DNA of 46,347 nucleotides from JBBRVW01 sp038246545 (GCA_038246545.1 JBBRVW010000040.1:1-46347), one strand, 5' to 3'; shown: positions 1 to 8,248, counted from the first letter of the stretch. Translations and numbers: made by a program. The notes: generated by a model not told the origin, from the letters alone.

Positions 1-17
1 CCCCCCCCCCCCCCCCC
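1..17. repeat. Poly-C run at the left end of the window
   Basis: Seventeen consecutive C bases open the window, immediately before the 3' end of the Nudix gene. Such a run at the very edge is typical of a contig end or assembly break. It could also be a genuine homopolymer tract. No function can be assigned. Confidence 0.7.
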
Positions 18-30
18 GCCACTCAACGCA

Positions 31-549
31 TCAGTCAGCGGACAGGCTGTCCGCACCAGACGTCAGCCAGTGGTCCAGCAGGGAGCGGCCGTCCGGGACG
101 AACGGCCAGGTCGGGTCGGCCAGCCGGGCGCGCAGCTCGTCGAGGGTCATCCAGGCGCCCCAGGCGACCTCCTCGGGCTGGTGGACGACCGGGCCGTCCC
201 AGACGGTCTCGAAGGCGTGGCAGACGTGCCTGGTGCTGGCGTCGTCGTAGCGCAGCGAGAACAGGGGACTGAGGGTGACGCCGGTGACACCGAGCTCCTC
301 CGCGGCCTCCCGCGCGGCTGCGGCGGCCGGCTCCTCGCCGTACCGCATGCAGCCGGCAGCGAAGGCGTCGTGCATACCGGGGAAGACGTCCTTGGTGTCG
401 GTGCGACGGTGAACGTAGACACGACCGACCCGATCCCGGACGAGGACGGCGACCACGACGTGCCAGAGGTTCTGCCGGCGCACCATCGAGCGCGGCGCCG
501 ACCCGACGACCCGTCCGGTGGCGTCGACGATCGCGACCTGCTCGCCCAC
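31..549 (-). CDS. Nudix hydrolase
   Basis: A Nudix-family pyrophosphohydrolase of 172 residues. The reverse-strand product reads EQVAIVDATGRVVG, then a core in which VFPGMHDAFAAGCMRYGEE leads into AAREAAEELGV. This fits the Nudix box (G-x5-E-x7-REUxEExGU) with the metal-binding glutamates in REAAEELG. The N-terminal region resembles the isopentenyl-diphosphate isomerase-like Nudix subgroup, so the substrate could be a nucleotide or isoprenoid diphosphate; the sequence does not settle it. I chose the GTG at 549 because the conserved domain begins just after it, although the frame stays open much further upstream through dop. The gene is divergent from dop with 36 bp between starts, so the two promoters must overlap. 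Confidence 0.8.
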   Translation of the reverse strand: MGEQVAIVDATGRVVGSAPRSMVRRQNLWHVVVAVLVRDRVGRVYVHRRTDTKDVFPGMHDAFAAGCMRYGEEPAAAAAREAAEELGVTGVTLSPLFSLRYDDASTRHVCHAFETVWDGPVVHQPEEVAWGAWMTLDELRARLADPTWPFVPDGRSLLDHWLTSGADSLSAD

Positions 550-573
550 GCCCGGCAGTGTGCCAGTCCCGCG

Positions 574-585
574 TAGGCTGCCGGT
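574..585 (+). promoter_or_regulatory. TAGGCT -10 box, leaderless start of dop
   Basis: TAGGCT lies at 574-579, followed by six bases and the GTG of dop. In Actinobacteria a TANNNT -10 hexamer places the transcription start 6-7 nt downstream, which would fall on the start codon itself. No Shine-Dalgarno sequence is present between box and GTG. Leaderless initiation is an inference. Confidence 0.5.
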
Positions 586-2100
586 GTGAGCGTCTTGCGG
601 GTGATGGGCACCGAGACCGAGTACGGCATCATCGTCCCCGGCAACCCGGGCGCGAACGCCATGCTCATCTCCTCGCAGATCGTCAACGCCTACGCGCAGC
701 CGACCGTCACGAGAAACCGGCGGACGCGGTGGGACTTCGAGGAGGAGAACCCGCTCCGCGACGCACGCGGCTTCGACCTGGCGCGTGAGGCGGCCGACTC
801 GAGCCAGCTGACCGACGAGGACGTCGGCCTCGCCAACGTGATCCTCACGAACGGCGCGCGGTTCTACGTCGACCACGCGCACCCCGAGTACTCCGGGCCG
901 GAGTGCACCAACCCCCGCGACATCCTGATCTGGGACCGCGCGGGGGAGCGGATCATGGCCGAGGCGAGCCGCCGGGCGGCGATGATCCCCAACACGCCGA
1001 CCATCAACCTGTACAAGAACAACACCGACAACAAGGGTGCGTCCTACGGCACCCACGATAACTTCCTGATGCGGCGCGTGACCCCGTTCGCCGACATCGT
1101 CCGGCACCTCACGCCGTTCTTCGTCAGCCGCCAGGTCGTGGCCGGATCAGGCCGCGTGGGAATCGGCCAGGACGGCCGCGGCGACGGCTTCCAGATCTCC
1201 CAACGTGCCGACTACTTCGAGGTCGAGGTCGGCCTCGAGACGACGCTGAAGCGGCCGATCATCAACACCCGCGACGAGCCGCACGCGGTGGCGGAGAAGT
1301 ACCGCCGGCTGCACGTCATCATCGGCGACGCCAACCTCGCCGAGGTGTCGACGTACCTCAAGGTCGGCACGACGGCGTTGGTGCTGGCAATGATCGAGGA
1401 CCAGTTCCTGTCCGTCGACCTCACCGTCGACCGACCGGTCGCGACGCTGCACGCGGTGTCGCACGACCCGTCGCTTCGCGAGCTGGTGACGCTGCGCACC
1501 GGTCGCACGCTGACCGCCGTCCAACTGCAGATGGAGTACGCCGAGCAGGCCCGCAAGTACGTCGAGGACCGGTTCGGCTCCGACGCCGACCCGGTCACCG
1601 CCGACGTGCTCGACCGGTGGGAGTCGGTGCTCACGCGGCTCGAGTCCGACCCGATGTCGCTCTCGCGCGAGCTGGACTGGGTGGCCAAGCTGAAGATCCT
1701 GCAGGGCTACATCGACCGCGACGGGCTCGACTGGTCGTCGCCGCGGCTCGAGGCGATCGACCTGCAGTACTCCGACGTCCGGCTGGACAAGGGCCTCTAC
1801 AACAAGCTCGCGGCAGCCGGCCGGTTCGAGCGGGTGGTGACCGAGGCCGAGGTCGCACGTGCAGTGACCCAGCCCCCCGAGGACACCCGCGCGTACTTCC
1901 GCGGCCGGTGCCTCGCGAAGTACCCGGACGACGTGGCCGCGGCCTCCTGGGACTCGGTGATCTTCGACCTGCCGGGCCACGACTCGCTGCAGCGGGTGCC
2001 GACGCTGGAGCCGCTGCGCGGTACCAAGGAGCACGTCGGCGGCCTGATCGACCGGTGCGACACCGCGGACGAGCTCGTCGCGGCGCTCACCGGCCGCTGA
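586..2100 (+). CDS. dop: Deamidase of Pup / depupylase Dop
   Basis: Dop removes Pup from tagged proteins and, where needed, deamidates the Pup C-terminus. The 504-residue protein opens with MGTETEYGI, the ATP-binding start of the glutamine synthetase-like Dop/PafA fold. It continues with ARFYVDHAHPEYSGPE, NLYKNNTDNKGASYGTHDN, RPIINTRDEPHA and RRLHVIIGDANLAE, all hallmarks shared with PafA. Dop differs from PafA by an extra early loop, here about residues 38-75 (NRRTRWDFEEENPLRDARG), which is present. The GTG at 586 is supported by the TANNNT box six bases upstream; an internal ATG lies six codons in. pup follows 87 bp downstream. The ATPase gene arc/mpa, expected upstream of dop, is not seen; a Nudix gene occupies that position. 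Confidence 0.96.
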   Translation: MSVLRVMGTETEYGIIVPGNPGANAMLISSQIVNAYAQPTVTRNRRTRWDFEEENPLRDARGFDLAREAADSSQLTDEDVGLANVILTNGARFYVDHAHPEYSGPECTNPRDILIWDRAGERIMAEASRRAAMIPNTPTINLYKNNTDNKGASYGTHDNFLMRRVTPFADIVRHLTPFFVSRQVVAGSGRVGIGQDGRGDGFQISQRADYFEVEVGLETTLKRPIINTRDEPHAVAEKYRRLHVIIGDANLAEVSTYLKVGTTALVLAMIEDQFLSVDLTVDRPVATLHAVSHDPSLRELVTLRTGRTLTAVQLQMEYAEQARKYVEDRFGSDADPVTADVLDRWESVLTRLESDPMSLSRELDWVAKLKILQGYIDRDGLDWSSPRLEAIDLQYSDVRLDKGLYNKLAAAGRFERVVTEAEVARAVTQPPEDTRAYFRGRCLAKYPDDVAAASWDSVIFDLPGHDSLQRVPTLEPLRGTKEHVGGLIDRCDTADELVAALTGR

Positions 2101-2145
2101 GCGAACCGGTGGCCGGACCTTCGGAACCGTGTCCCGGGTGCCGAC

Positions 2146-2151
2146 TACTGT
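2146..2151 (+). promoter_or_regulatory. TACTGT -10 candidate upstream of pup
   Basis: TACTGT sits 36 nt before the pup ATG, in the dop-pup spacer, with a purine-rich ribosome binding site (GGAGGG) closer to the gene. No good -35 hexamer is visible. It would allow pup and the proteasome genes to be transcribed separately from dop. Confidence 0.3.
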
Positions 2152-2187
2152 CGGAGGGGCAACGGCAGCGGCGGAGGGCAGCACCTG

Positions 2188-2397
2188 ATGGCGAGCAAGG
2201 ACACCGGCGGTCAGAAGCGCACGAGCAAGACCTCCGAGGAGGTCGACGAGGCGCAGGTCGACGAGGCGACCGGCGTCGCCGAGCGCAAGGAGAAGCTCGA
2301 CAGCGACATCGACGCGATGCTGGACGAGATCGATGACGTCTTAGAGACCAACAGCGAGGATTTCGTTCGGAGCTTTGTACAGAAAGGGGGGGAATAG
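2188..2397 (+). CDS. pup: Prokaryotic ubiquitin-like protein Pup
   Basis: Pup is the small, disordered protein tag ligated to lysines of proteasome substrates by PafA. This copy has 69 residues, is rich in Glu, Asp and Lys, and contains the coiled-coil-forming stretch VAERKEKLDSDIDAMLDEIDDVLE that docks on the Mpa/ARC ATPase. It ends VRSFVQKGGE. The terminal Gly-Gly-Glu is already the ligation-competent form, so Dop deamidation would not be needed, unlike the GGQ-ending Pup of mycobacteria. A GGAGGG ribosome site lies about 9 bases before the ATG. The last codons contain a run of seven G bases just before the TAG stop; shifting back one base there leads into the otherwise start-less endonuclease frame downstream. 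Confidence 0.97.
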   Translation: MASKDTGGQKRTSKTSEEVDEAQVDEATGVAERKEKLDSDIDAMLDEIDDVLETNSEDFVRSFVQKGGE

Positions 2398-2403
2398 AGC
2401 CGT

Positions 2404-3154
2404 ATGTCCGGTTCGGTGGAATCGCCAGGAGGTGTCGAGACTGTGGCGAAGCAAAGGTCTTGACCGACTTCTGGAGGAACAAGAAGTCCATCGACGGCCG
2501 GGCCCCGTACTGCATCACGTGTTTCCGGCGGCGCAACGCCGAGTCGGCGGACCGGCGGGCCGCCCGCGACGGCCGCACCCGCCGTCCGCAGAAGCGGCTA
2601 GTCGTGACTGCCCCCGAGGGCTTCCGGTTCTGCCCGAGCTGCGAACTCGTGTTTCCTCTCGACCACTTCGTGCGCAACCGGACAACCCTCAGTGGCTACG
2701 GCTCCTACTGCCGCCCGTGCCAGAACGCGAAAGCGACGGCGAGCCGTGAGCGTCCTTGCGGGGCGCGCGCCACTAGCACCTGCGCAGGCGGTACGGGATC
2801 GGTGCCGAAGAGGTCCTCCAACTGCTCGTGAGTCAGGGCAACACGTGCGCGGTCTGTGTGCAGGTGGGCGTCGAGCGGCGTCACGTCGACCACGACCACC
2901 GGACAGGTGAGGTTCGCGGGATCCTCTGCGTCAACTGCAACGGCGGGCTCGGCCAGTTCCGGGACGACCCGGCGGTGCTGCGCCGGGCGGCCGACTACCT
3001 CGACCGGCACACAGGTGCGCAGCTCGCTGCGAGCACCCGGCGCGACGAGGCCGCGTGGGCGGAGGTCCTCGCGACGGCCTCCCGCGGCCCGTCCCGGCTG
3101 GAGGACGCGTTCCGGAACCGGCTCGCAGAGTGGAGCGGCGGCCCGACGGCCTGA
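2404..3154 (+). pseudogene. Broken endonuclease VII / HNH-type gene between pup and prcB
   Basis: An HNH endonuclease VII-like gene commonly sits between pup and prcB in Actinobacteria; here it is split across frames. An ATG at 2404 in pup's frame gives only 19 codons. The zinc-binding half lies in another frame from about 2427 (RRCRDCGEAK...CITC and FCPSCELVF...CRPC) with no ATG, GTG or TTG between 2337 and 2460. That frame breaks again at about 2772-2777, where a TAG stands in the new frame immediately before HLRRRYGI. I recall Tyr-His-Leu at this point in family members. The second half (GNTCAVC...HVDHDHRTGEVRG...CVNCNGGLGQFRDD) keeps the HNH residues and runs to 3154. At least two lesions therefore separate start, zinc fingers and catalytic half. 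A decayed gene is most likely; sequencing errors or recoding are alternatives. Confidence 0.8.
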
Positions 3155-3239
3155 CGCTCGGCGGCAGTAGGGTCGGGAGCGCCGTCCAGATGCGCAGCCG
3201 CGCACGCCCGGCGCACGCCGACGCAAAGGGGAACCGTAG

Positions 3240-4094
3240 GTGACCGACCACGCCGGACCAGGGCGCCTGCCCGCCGCGTACCTCACGCCCGGGAGCTCGT
3301 CGTTCGCCGAGTTCCTCGGTGCGCACGCCCCGGAGATGCTTCCCGGCCGCCGTACGCCACCGGCCACCGCGCTCACGACCGAAGCGCCGCACGGCACGAC
3401 GATCGTGGCCATGACCTTCCCCGGCGGCATCGTCATGGCCGGCGACCGGCGCGCGACGATGGGCAACTACATCGCCCAGCGCGACATCGAGAAGGTCTTC
3501 CACGCCGACGACTACAGCTGCGTCGGGATCGCCGGCGCCGCGGGCATCGCGATCGAGATGGTGCGGCTCTTCCAGGTGGAGCTCGAGCACTACGAGAAGA
3601 TCGAGGGCGCCACCCTGTCCCTCGAGGGCAAGGCGAACCGGCTCGCGCTGATGATCCGCGGCAACCTCGCGATGGCCATGCAGGGCCTCGCCGTCGTCCC
3701 GCTGTTCGCCGGCTACGACCTCGACGCCGACGACGCCACCAACGCCGGCCGGCTCTTCTCCTACGACGTCACCGGCGGCCGCTACGAGGAGCACAAGTTC
3801 CACTCGGTCGGCTCCGGGTCGATGTTCGCCCGGGGTGCCCTGAAGAAGCTCTGGCGCGACGACTTCAGCGTGGGTGACGCCGTCCTGTGCGCCGTCCAGT
3901 CCCTCTACGACGCCGCCGACGAGGACTCCGCCACCGGCGGCCCCGACCTCACCAGGCGGATCTTCCCCGTGGTGTCCACGGTCACCGCCGACGGCTACCG
4001 ACGGCTGTCCGACGACGAGGTCGGTGCCGTCGTCGACACCGTGGTGGCCGGCCGGATGGACAACCCCGGTGGCCCCCAGGCCCCGCTGCGCTAG
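3240..4094 (+). CDS. prcB: 20S proteasome beta subunit PrcB
   Basis: Catalytic beta subunit of the 20S proteasome, 284 residues. A propeptide of 52 residues ends in HG, and the mature chain starts at Thr53 (TTIVAMTFPGG), the N-terminal nucleophile. The usual core features follow: GIVMAGDRRATMGN, GIAGAAGIAIEMVRLFQVELEHYEKIEG, MIRGNLAMAMQGL and SGSMFARGALKKL. Near the C-terminus DAADEDSATGGPDL matches the conserved segment of mycobacterial PrcB. The GTG at 3240 has an AAGGGGA ribosome site about 10 bases upstream. The gene is separated from prcA by 66 bp and both are in the pup transcription direction. The broken endonuclease gene lies between it and pup. Confidence 0.96.
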   Translation: MTDHAGPGRLPAAYLTPGSSSFAEFLGAHAPEMLPGRRTPPATALTTEAPHGTTIVAMTFPGGIVMAGDRRATMGNYIAQRDIEKVFHADDYSCVGIAGAAGIAIEMVRLFQVELEHYEKIEGATLSLEGKANRLALMIRGNLAMAMQGLAVVPLFAGYDLDADDATNAGRLFSYDVTGGRYEEHKFHSVGSGSMFARGALKKLWRDDFSVGDAVLCAVQSLYDAADEDSATGGPDLTRRIFPVVSTVTADGYRRLSDDEVGAVVDTVVAGRMDNPGGPQAPLR

Positions 4095-4160
4095 CCGCCA
4101 CCGACACGCCGCCCCGATGACCACCACCACCCGCCCCGCCACCGCCGAGGAGCACGCGCC

Positions 4161-4976
4161 GTGACGATGCCGTTCGGATACGTCTCGCCCGAGCAGCTGA
4201 TGAAGGATCGGGCCGACTACGCCCGCAAGGGCATCGCCCGCGGCCGCAGCGTCGTCGTGCTGCAGTACGACGGTGGCATCGTCTTCGTCGGCGAGAACCT
4301 CTCTCGCGCCCTGCACAAGATCTCCGAGATCTACGACCGGATCGCGTTCGCCGCGGTCGGCAAGTACAACGAGTTCGAGAACCTCCGGATGGCCGGCGTC
4401 CGCTACGCCGACCTGCGCGGCTACTCCTACGACCGCCAGGACGTCACCGGGCGCGGGCTGGCCAACGTCTTCGCCCAGACCCTCGGCACCATCTTCACCG
4501 TCGACTCGAAGCCGTACGAGGTCGAGATCGTCATCGCCGAGGTGGGGGAAACCCCGGCCGACGACCAGATCTACCGGTTGACCTACGACGGGTCGGTGGC
4601 CGACGAGCACGGCTTCGTCGCGATGGGGGGCTCGGCCGAGACGATCTCTGCGCAGCTCACCGAGCGCTACCGCGACGGCATGACCCTCGAGGGGGCGCTG
4701 AGCCTCGCGGTGGAGCTCCTCGGCCGCGACCCGTCCGGCGGCGAGCAGCGCACGCTCACGCCGGACCAGCTGGAGGTCGCCGTCCTCGACCGGCACCGGC
4801 CCCGCCGGAAGTTCCGCCGGCTCGGCGGCGCCCACCTGGGGCGCCTGCTCGGCCAGGACGACTCCGTGGCGGCCGACGACGAGCCGCCCGACTCCGACCC
4901 GCCCGTCTCGCTCGCGGGCGGGTCGCACGAGCCGCCCGGGCCCGGCTCCGAGCCGGGGGACCGGCCCGACTCCTGA
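4161..4976 (+). CDS. prcA: 20S proteasome alpha subunit PrcA
   Basis: Alpha subunit that forms the outer, gated rings of the 20S proteasome and docks the Mpa/ARC ATPase. It has 271 residues, begins MTMPFGYVSPEQLMKDRADYARKGIARG, and carries VVVLQYDGGIVFVGEN, FAAVGKYNEFENLR and MGGSAETISAQL of the alpha family. It lacks the N-terminal Thr of beta subunits. The last 40 or so residues are rich in Asp, Glu, Pro and Ser and are probably a disordered tail of the kind that varies between actinobacterial PrcA proteins. The GTG at 4161 has a GAGGAG ribosome site 8 bases upstream. A strong hairpin closes the gene. Confidence 0.96.
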   Translation: MTMPFGYVSPEQLMKDRADYARKGIARGRSVVVLQYDGGIVFVGENLSRALHKISEIYDRIAFAAVGKYNEFENLRMAGVRYADLRGYSYDRQDVTGRGLANVFAQTLGTIFTVDSKPYEVEIVIAEVGETPADDQIYRLTYDGSVADEHGFVAMGGSAETISAQLTERYRDGMTLEGALSLAVELLGRDPSGGEQRTLTPDQLEVAVLDRHRPRRKFRRLGGAHLGRLLGQDDSVAADDEPPDSDPPVSLAGGSHEPPGPGSEPGDRPDS

Positions 4977-4986
4977 CCGGCAAGCG

Positions 4987-5019
4987 CCGGACCTTGATCG
5001 GTGATGATCAAGGTCCCGG
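4987..5019 (+). terminator. Hairpin terminator after prcA
   Basis: GGACCTTGATC at 4989-4999 pairs perfectly with GATCAAGGTCC at 5006-5016 across a six-base loop, beginning 12 bases after the prcA stop. There is no U tract, which is usual for actinobacterial terminators. It marks the end of the pup-prcBA transcription unit. Confidence 0.75.
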
Positions 5020-5158
5020 GCTTGTCCGGTGCCGGCCATCCGGCCGGAACGGAGGTGGTCCGGCGCCCACGGGGACAGCCCGCGCGCGAGGCTGACGACG
5101 GACGCCACCGAACCCGCCGAGGAGTCGCAGAGCATCCGGAACCGGACATCGTCCCCGC

Positions 5159-5164
5159 TACCCT
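5159..5164 (+). promoter_or_regulatory. TACCCT -10 candidate upstream of the DUF1906 gene
   Basis: TACCCT lies 57 nt before the GTG of the secreted DUF1906-type gene, after the prcA terminator, and leaves room for an ordinary leader with the AGGGGGA ribosome site. No convincing -35 hexamer is visible. Confidence 0.3.
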
Positions 5165-5220
5165 GGCTGCTCTCGTACGACCGACCGGGTCGTGCGCGCC
5201 CGAGCAGCAGGGGGATCTCG

Positions 5221-7521
5221 GTGGACCTGACGACGACCCGACCGCGCCTCGTCCGGAGCCTCGCGGCTGCCGGCGCAGCCGCTCTCGTGCTGTCCCTGGC
5301 CCCGGCGGCGCAAGCGGTCGCCGCCACGTCCGCCGCCGACGGCAGCCGCACCGTGACCTACCGCGGCGCCTCGGTCACCGTGCCGGCGGGCTGGCCGGTC
5401 CGCGACCTCGCCGGTCGGCCGGGCTGCGTCCGCTTCGACGAGCACGTGGTCTACCTCGGTGACCCCAGCCGCAGCACCTGCCCGCCCCACCTCGTCGGGC
5501 GGACCGAGGCGGTGCACCTCACGACCAAGAGCCTGCAGGGCGTGGTCGCTCCGGACCGGGTCGTGACCTCCGAGGGCTCGGCGGTCTCCGTGGTCGTGTC
5601 CGCCGGTGGCGACACCCCGGCGGCGCGCTCGATCGCGCGATCGGTCAGCTTCGCCGACGCCTCGGCCGCCATCGCCGCACCCTCCGGCCGCGCCGACGCG
5701 CGCACCCTGTCCCGCGCCGACGCCCCCTCCACAACGAGGTCGTCGACGTCGCCGGCGTCGTCAACAGCCGCCGGGTCAGGGGTCACCCCGTCCGACACGA
5801 CGTACAACGGGCTCGGGTTCGATGCGTGCACGGCGCCGCCGCTCTCGACGATGGCAGCCTGGTACGCGAGCTCGCCGTTCAAGGCGGCCAACATGTACAT
5901 CGGCGGTGCCAGCCGGGGCTGCTCGCAGGCCAACCTGACCGCCGACTGGGTGACCCAGACCGTCGCGCAGGGCTGGACCCTGATCCCCACCTACGTCGGT
6001 CTGCAGGCGTCGTGCAGCAGCTACCCGAACAAGATCGACCCGACCCAGGCGTCGGCCCAGGGCACCGCCGCCGCCGACGACGCAGTGGTCCAGCTCAACG
6101 CGCTCGGTCTCGGCCTGGGCAACCCGGTCTACTTCGACATGGAGGCGTACTCGTACACCAACGCCGCCTGCCTCGCGGCCACCCGCGCCTTCCTCGGCGC
6201 GTGGACCCAGCGGCTGCACGACCGTGGCTACGTCTCCGGGATCTACTCCAGCTCCAACGCCCTCGCGGCCACCGTCTTCGACGGGACGACCAGCGCGGAC
6301 CGCGTCCCGACGACTGCGATGCCCGCGCCGGACACCCTCTGGTTCGCCCGCTGGCCGGCGGACAGCAAGACCCAGCCGGGTGACCCCACGCTCAGCGACC
6401 TCGCGATCCCCGACCAGTACTTCGCGAACCACCGGATCCACCAGTTCCGCGGCGGCCACCAGGAGGCCTACGGCGGCGTCACGGTCAACATCGACAGCAA
6501 CTCCCTGGACGCGCCGGTCGCGCCGTCCCAGCTCGCGGCCGACGGCGCCTTCGTGCAGACCGCGGGGACCGTCTACCGGATGGCCGGCGGTGCCCCGATC
6601 GTCGTCACCGACTGGGCCGCCGTCGGCGGCGGACAGCAACCAGTCACCACGCTGTCGCAGAGCCAGTTCAACTCGCTGCCCAGCCGCCCGCGCAACGGCA
6701 CCTTCCTCCAGAGCGGCGCCACCGGCCGGATCTGGCGGGTCGTCACGGGTGTCGCGACCTACGTCCCGTCCTGGACCCCGTACGGCGGCCCGCAGCCCAG
6801 CGTGGTCGTCGACCAGGCCGCGCTGGACCACGCAGGAACCGGCGGCTTCTGGAACAGGTTGGACAGCGGCACACCGTCCCCGCGGATGACGGCGCCCGCC
6901 AGCATCGGAACGACCGGCAAGAAGGCGTCGTTCGCGTGGTTCGGCGGCTACTCCTCGAGCGCAGTGGGCAGCTACGACGTGCGCTGGCGCAAGGCACGAT
7001 ACGACGCCACGTACGGCGCGTGGACCCGGCCGGCGTCCTGGCAGCGCACGCCGGTGTCCGACGTGCCCCTGGGGCTGCGGGCCGGGTACACCTCGTGCGT
7101 GTCCGTGCGGGCCCGCAACCTGGCCGGCCAGACCTCGGGCTGGACCACGCAGCGCTGCACCGCGCGTTCCCTCGACGACCGCAGCCTGGCGCGGTCGGCG
7201 GGCTGGAAGGCGAAGTCCGGCAAGGGCGCCTTCTTCGGAGGCACCTACCTCACCACCACGCGCAAGGGCTCGACCCTTGTGCGCACCGGCGCCCGCGTGA
7301 AGCGGGTCGGGGTCGTCGCGTCGACCTGCCGCAGCTGCGGCCAGGTCGCCGTCCTGCTCGACGGCAAGCGGATCGGCGCCGTGAGCCTGGTGGGTCCGAA
7401 GCGGTCCAGCCAGGTGCTCATGCTCCCGGCGGTACGCCGGCAGAAGGCGACCGTCACCCTCAAGGTCCGTAGCAGCGGGGCGCGAGTGCGCATCGACGGC
7501 CTGGTCCTCAGCCGCAGCTGA
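5221..7521 (+). CDS. Secreted protein with DUF1906 (glycoside hydrolase-like) domain
   Basis: A 766-residue exported protein. Residues 1-35 form a signal peptide (two Arg residues, a long Ala/Leu-rich core, AQAVAA). About residues 193-430 match the DUF1906 / Rv2525c-like TIM-barrel fold: YNGLGFDACTAPP at the start, then TLIPTYVGLQ, NPVYFDMEAYSY, YVSGIYSSS and a closing IHQFRGGHQEAYGGVTVNIDSN. Family members are exported and thought to act on cell-wall glycan, but the catalytic role is unproven. Two short repeats with GTVYRMAGG and GRIWRVVTG follow, then a fibronectin-like region and a C-terminal beta domain with CRSCG. The GTG at 5221 is chosen by the AGGGGGA site and the signal peptide. The gene interrupts the proteasome locus between prcA and pafA. 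Confidence 0.8.
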   Translation: MDLTTTRPRLVRSLAAAGAAALVLSLAPAAQAVAATSAADGSRTVTYRGASVTVPAGWPVRDLAGRPGCVRFDEHVVYLGDPSRSTCPPHLVGRTEAVHLTTKSLQGVVAPDRVVTSEGSAVSVVVSAGGDTPAARSIARSVSFADASAAIAAPSGRADARTLSRADAPSTTRSSTSPASSTAAGSGVTPSDTTYNGLGFDACTAPPLSTMAAWYASSPFKAANMYIGGASRGCSQANLTADWVTQTVAQGWTLIPTYVGLQASCSSYPNKIDPTQASAQGTAAADDAVVQLNALGLGLGNPVYFDMEAYSYTNAACLAATRAFLGAWTQRLHDRGYVSGIYSSSNALAATVFDGTTSADRVPTTAMPAPDTLWFARWPADSKTQPGDPTLSDLAIPDQYFANHRIHQFRGGHQEAYGGVTVNIDSNSLDAPVAPSQLAADGAFVQTAGTVYRMAGGAPIVVTDWAAVGGGQQPVTTLSQSQFNSLPSRPRNGTFLQSGATGRIWRVVTGVATYVPSWTPYGGPQPSVVVDQAALDHAGTGGFWNRLDSGTPSPRMTAPASIGTTGKKASFAWFGGYSSSAVGSYDVRWRKARYDATYGAWTRPASWQRTPVSDVPLGLRAGYTSCVSVRARNLAGQTSGWTTQRCTARSLDDRSLARSAGWKAKSGKGAFFGGTYLTTTRKGSTLVRTGARVKRVGVVASTCRSCGQVAVLLDGKRIGAVSLVGPKRSSQVLMLPAVRRQKATVTLKVRSSGARVRIDGLVLSRS

Positions 7522-7523
7522 GA

Positions 7524-7542
7524 CCGGGCGGGCCTCGCCCGG
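7524..7542 (+). terminator. Hairpin after the DUF1906 gene
   Basis: CCGGGCG (7524-7530) and CGCCCGG (7536-7542) form a compact GC stem with a five-base loop just after the stop codon. It is short but well placed to end the transcript ahead of the convergent DUF5709-like gene. Confidence 0.5.
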
Positions 7543-7667
7543 GAGGCGCGCGGCTCCCACTGCCGCAGCCGCCCCCTCGTCGGCCGGCCGGCGGAGCAGA
7601 CCGCGGCCGCCCCTGTCACGTCCGGCCCGGTCGCCCTCCGCCGGCTACGACGTCGCCGGGTTCTCGC

Positions 7668-8165
7668 TCATCGCTCGACCTCCAGGTGCACGGCTGCCTC
7701 GTCCGCGGAGGCCCCACCGCCGTCTAGGCCGACGTCGGTGCCGACCTCGTCCTTCTCGTCGTCCCCGTGCGCGCCCTCGTCAGGCGCGACAAGCCGCCCG
7801 ACAGAGTCGTCGACCGGGTCGGCGCTCCCCGGGTCGCCGTACGCGTCGCCGAGGACTGCGTCGTCCGTCTCTTCCCTGCTTGCTCCGAACAGCTGGGGGT
7901 CGTCGGCGACCACGTCGTCGACCGGATGGTGGTCGTCGCCGTCCGGGACCTCCTCGGCCAGTCGCTGGTCGAGCGACTCTCCCTGCTCCGCCTCGGAGTG
8001 CGTCGTGCCGAACTTCTCCGCGCCCAGCGGCCGGTCCTCGGCACCGCTGCCCCGGTCGCCGGCCGGCGTCTCGGGGTCCTCGTCGCGCAGCGACTCTGGC
8101 GTCTCGACCAGGCGGTCGCCGTCGGTGTCCTCGGTGCGGGCGTCGTCGTTCCAGGTGTCGCTCAT
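7668..8165 (-). CDS. Acidic DUF5709-like protein
   Basis: A 165-residue, strongly acidic, probably disordered protein. The start MSDTWNDDARTEDTDGDRL and the following SLRDEDPETPAGDRGSGAEDRPLGAEKFGTTHSEAEQGESLDQRLAEEVPD resemble the DUF5709 family of actinobacterial hypothetical proteins, in which the repeated E(E/D)VPD-type motifs are typical. The function is unknown. No membrane segment or signal peptide is visible. The ATG at 8165 was preferred over the GTG three codons upstream because the family start MSDT is conserved as I recall it. The gene is divergent from pafA with 95 bp between starts, and converges on the DUF1906 gene. Confidence 0.65.
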   Translation of the reverse strand: MSDTWNDDARTEDTDGDRLVETPESLRDEDPETPAGDRGSGAEDRPLGAEKFGTTHSEAEQGESLDQRLAEEVPDGDDHHPVDDVVADDPQLFGASREETDDAVLGDAYGDPGSADPVDDSVGRLVAPDEGAHGDDEKDEVGTDVGLDGGGASADEAAVHLEVER

Positions 8166-8248
8166 GGCGACCACCTACCAACGCCCCGTCGGGGCAAACG
8201 TCCGGCAACGGTGCCGTGGACCTCCCGGCCGTAGCCAGCCTCCCGGCG

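Noticed and set aside
2931..5351. A very long reverse-strand open frame (about 800 codons) opposite prcB and prcA
   Set aside because: It is the mirror of two well-supported genes in GC-rich DNA, has biased Arg/Gly/Val composition and no recognisable domain or ribosome site.
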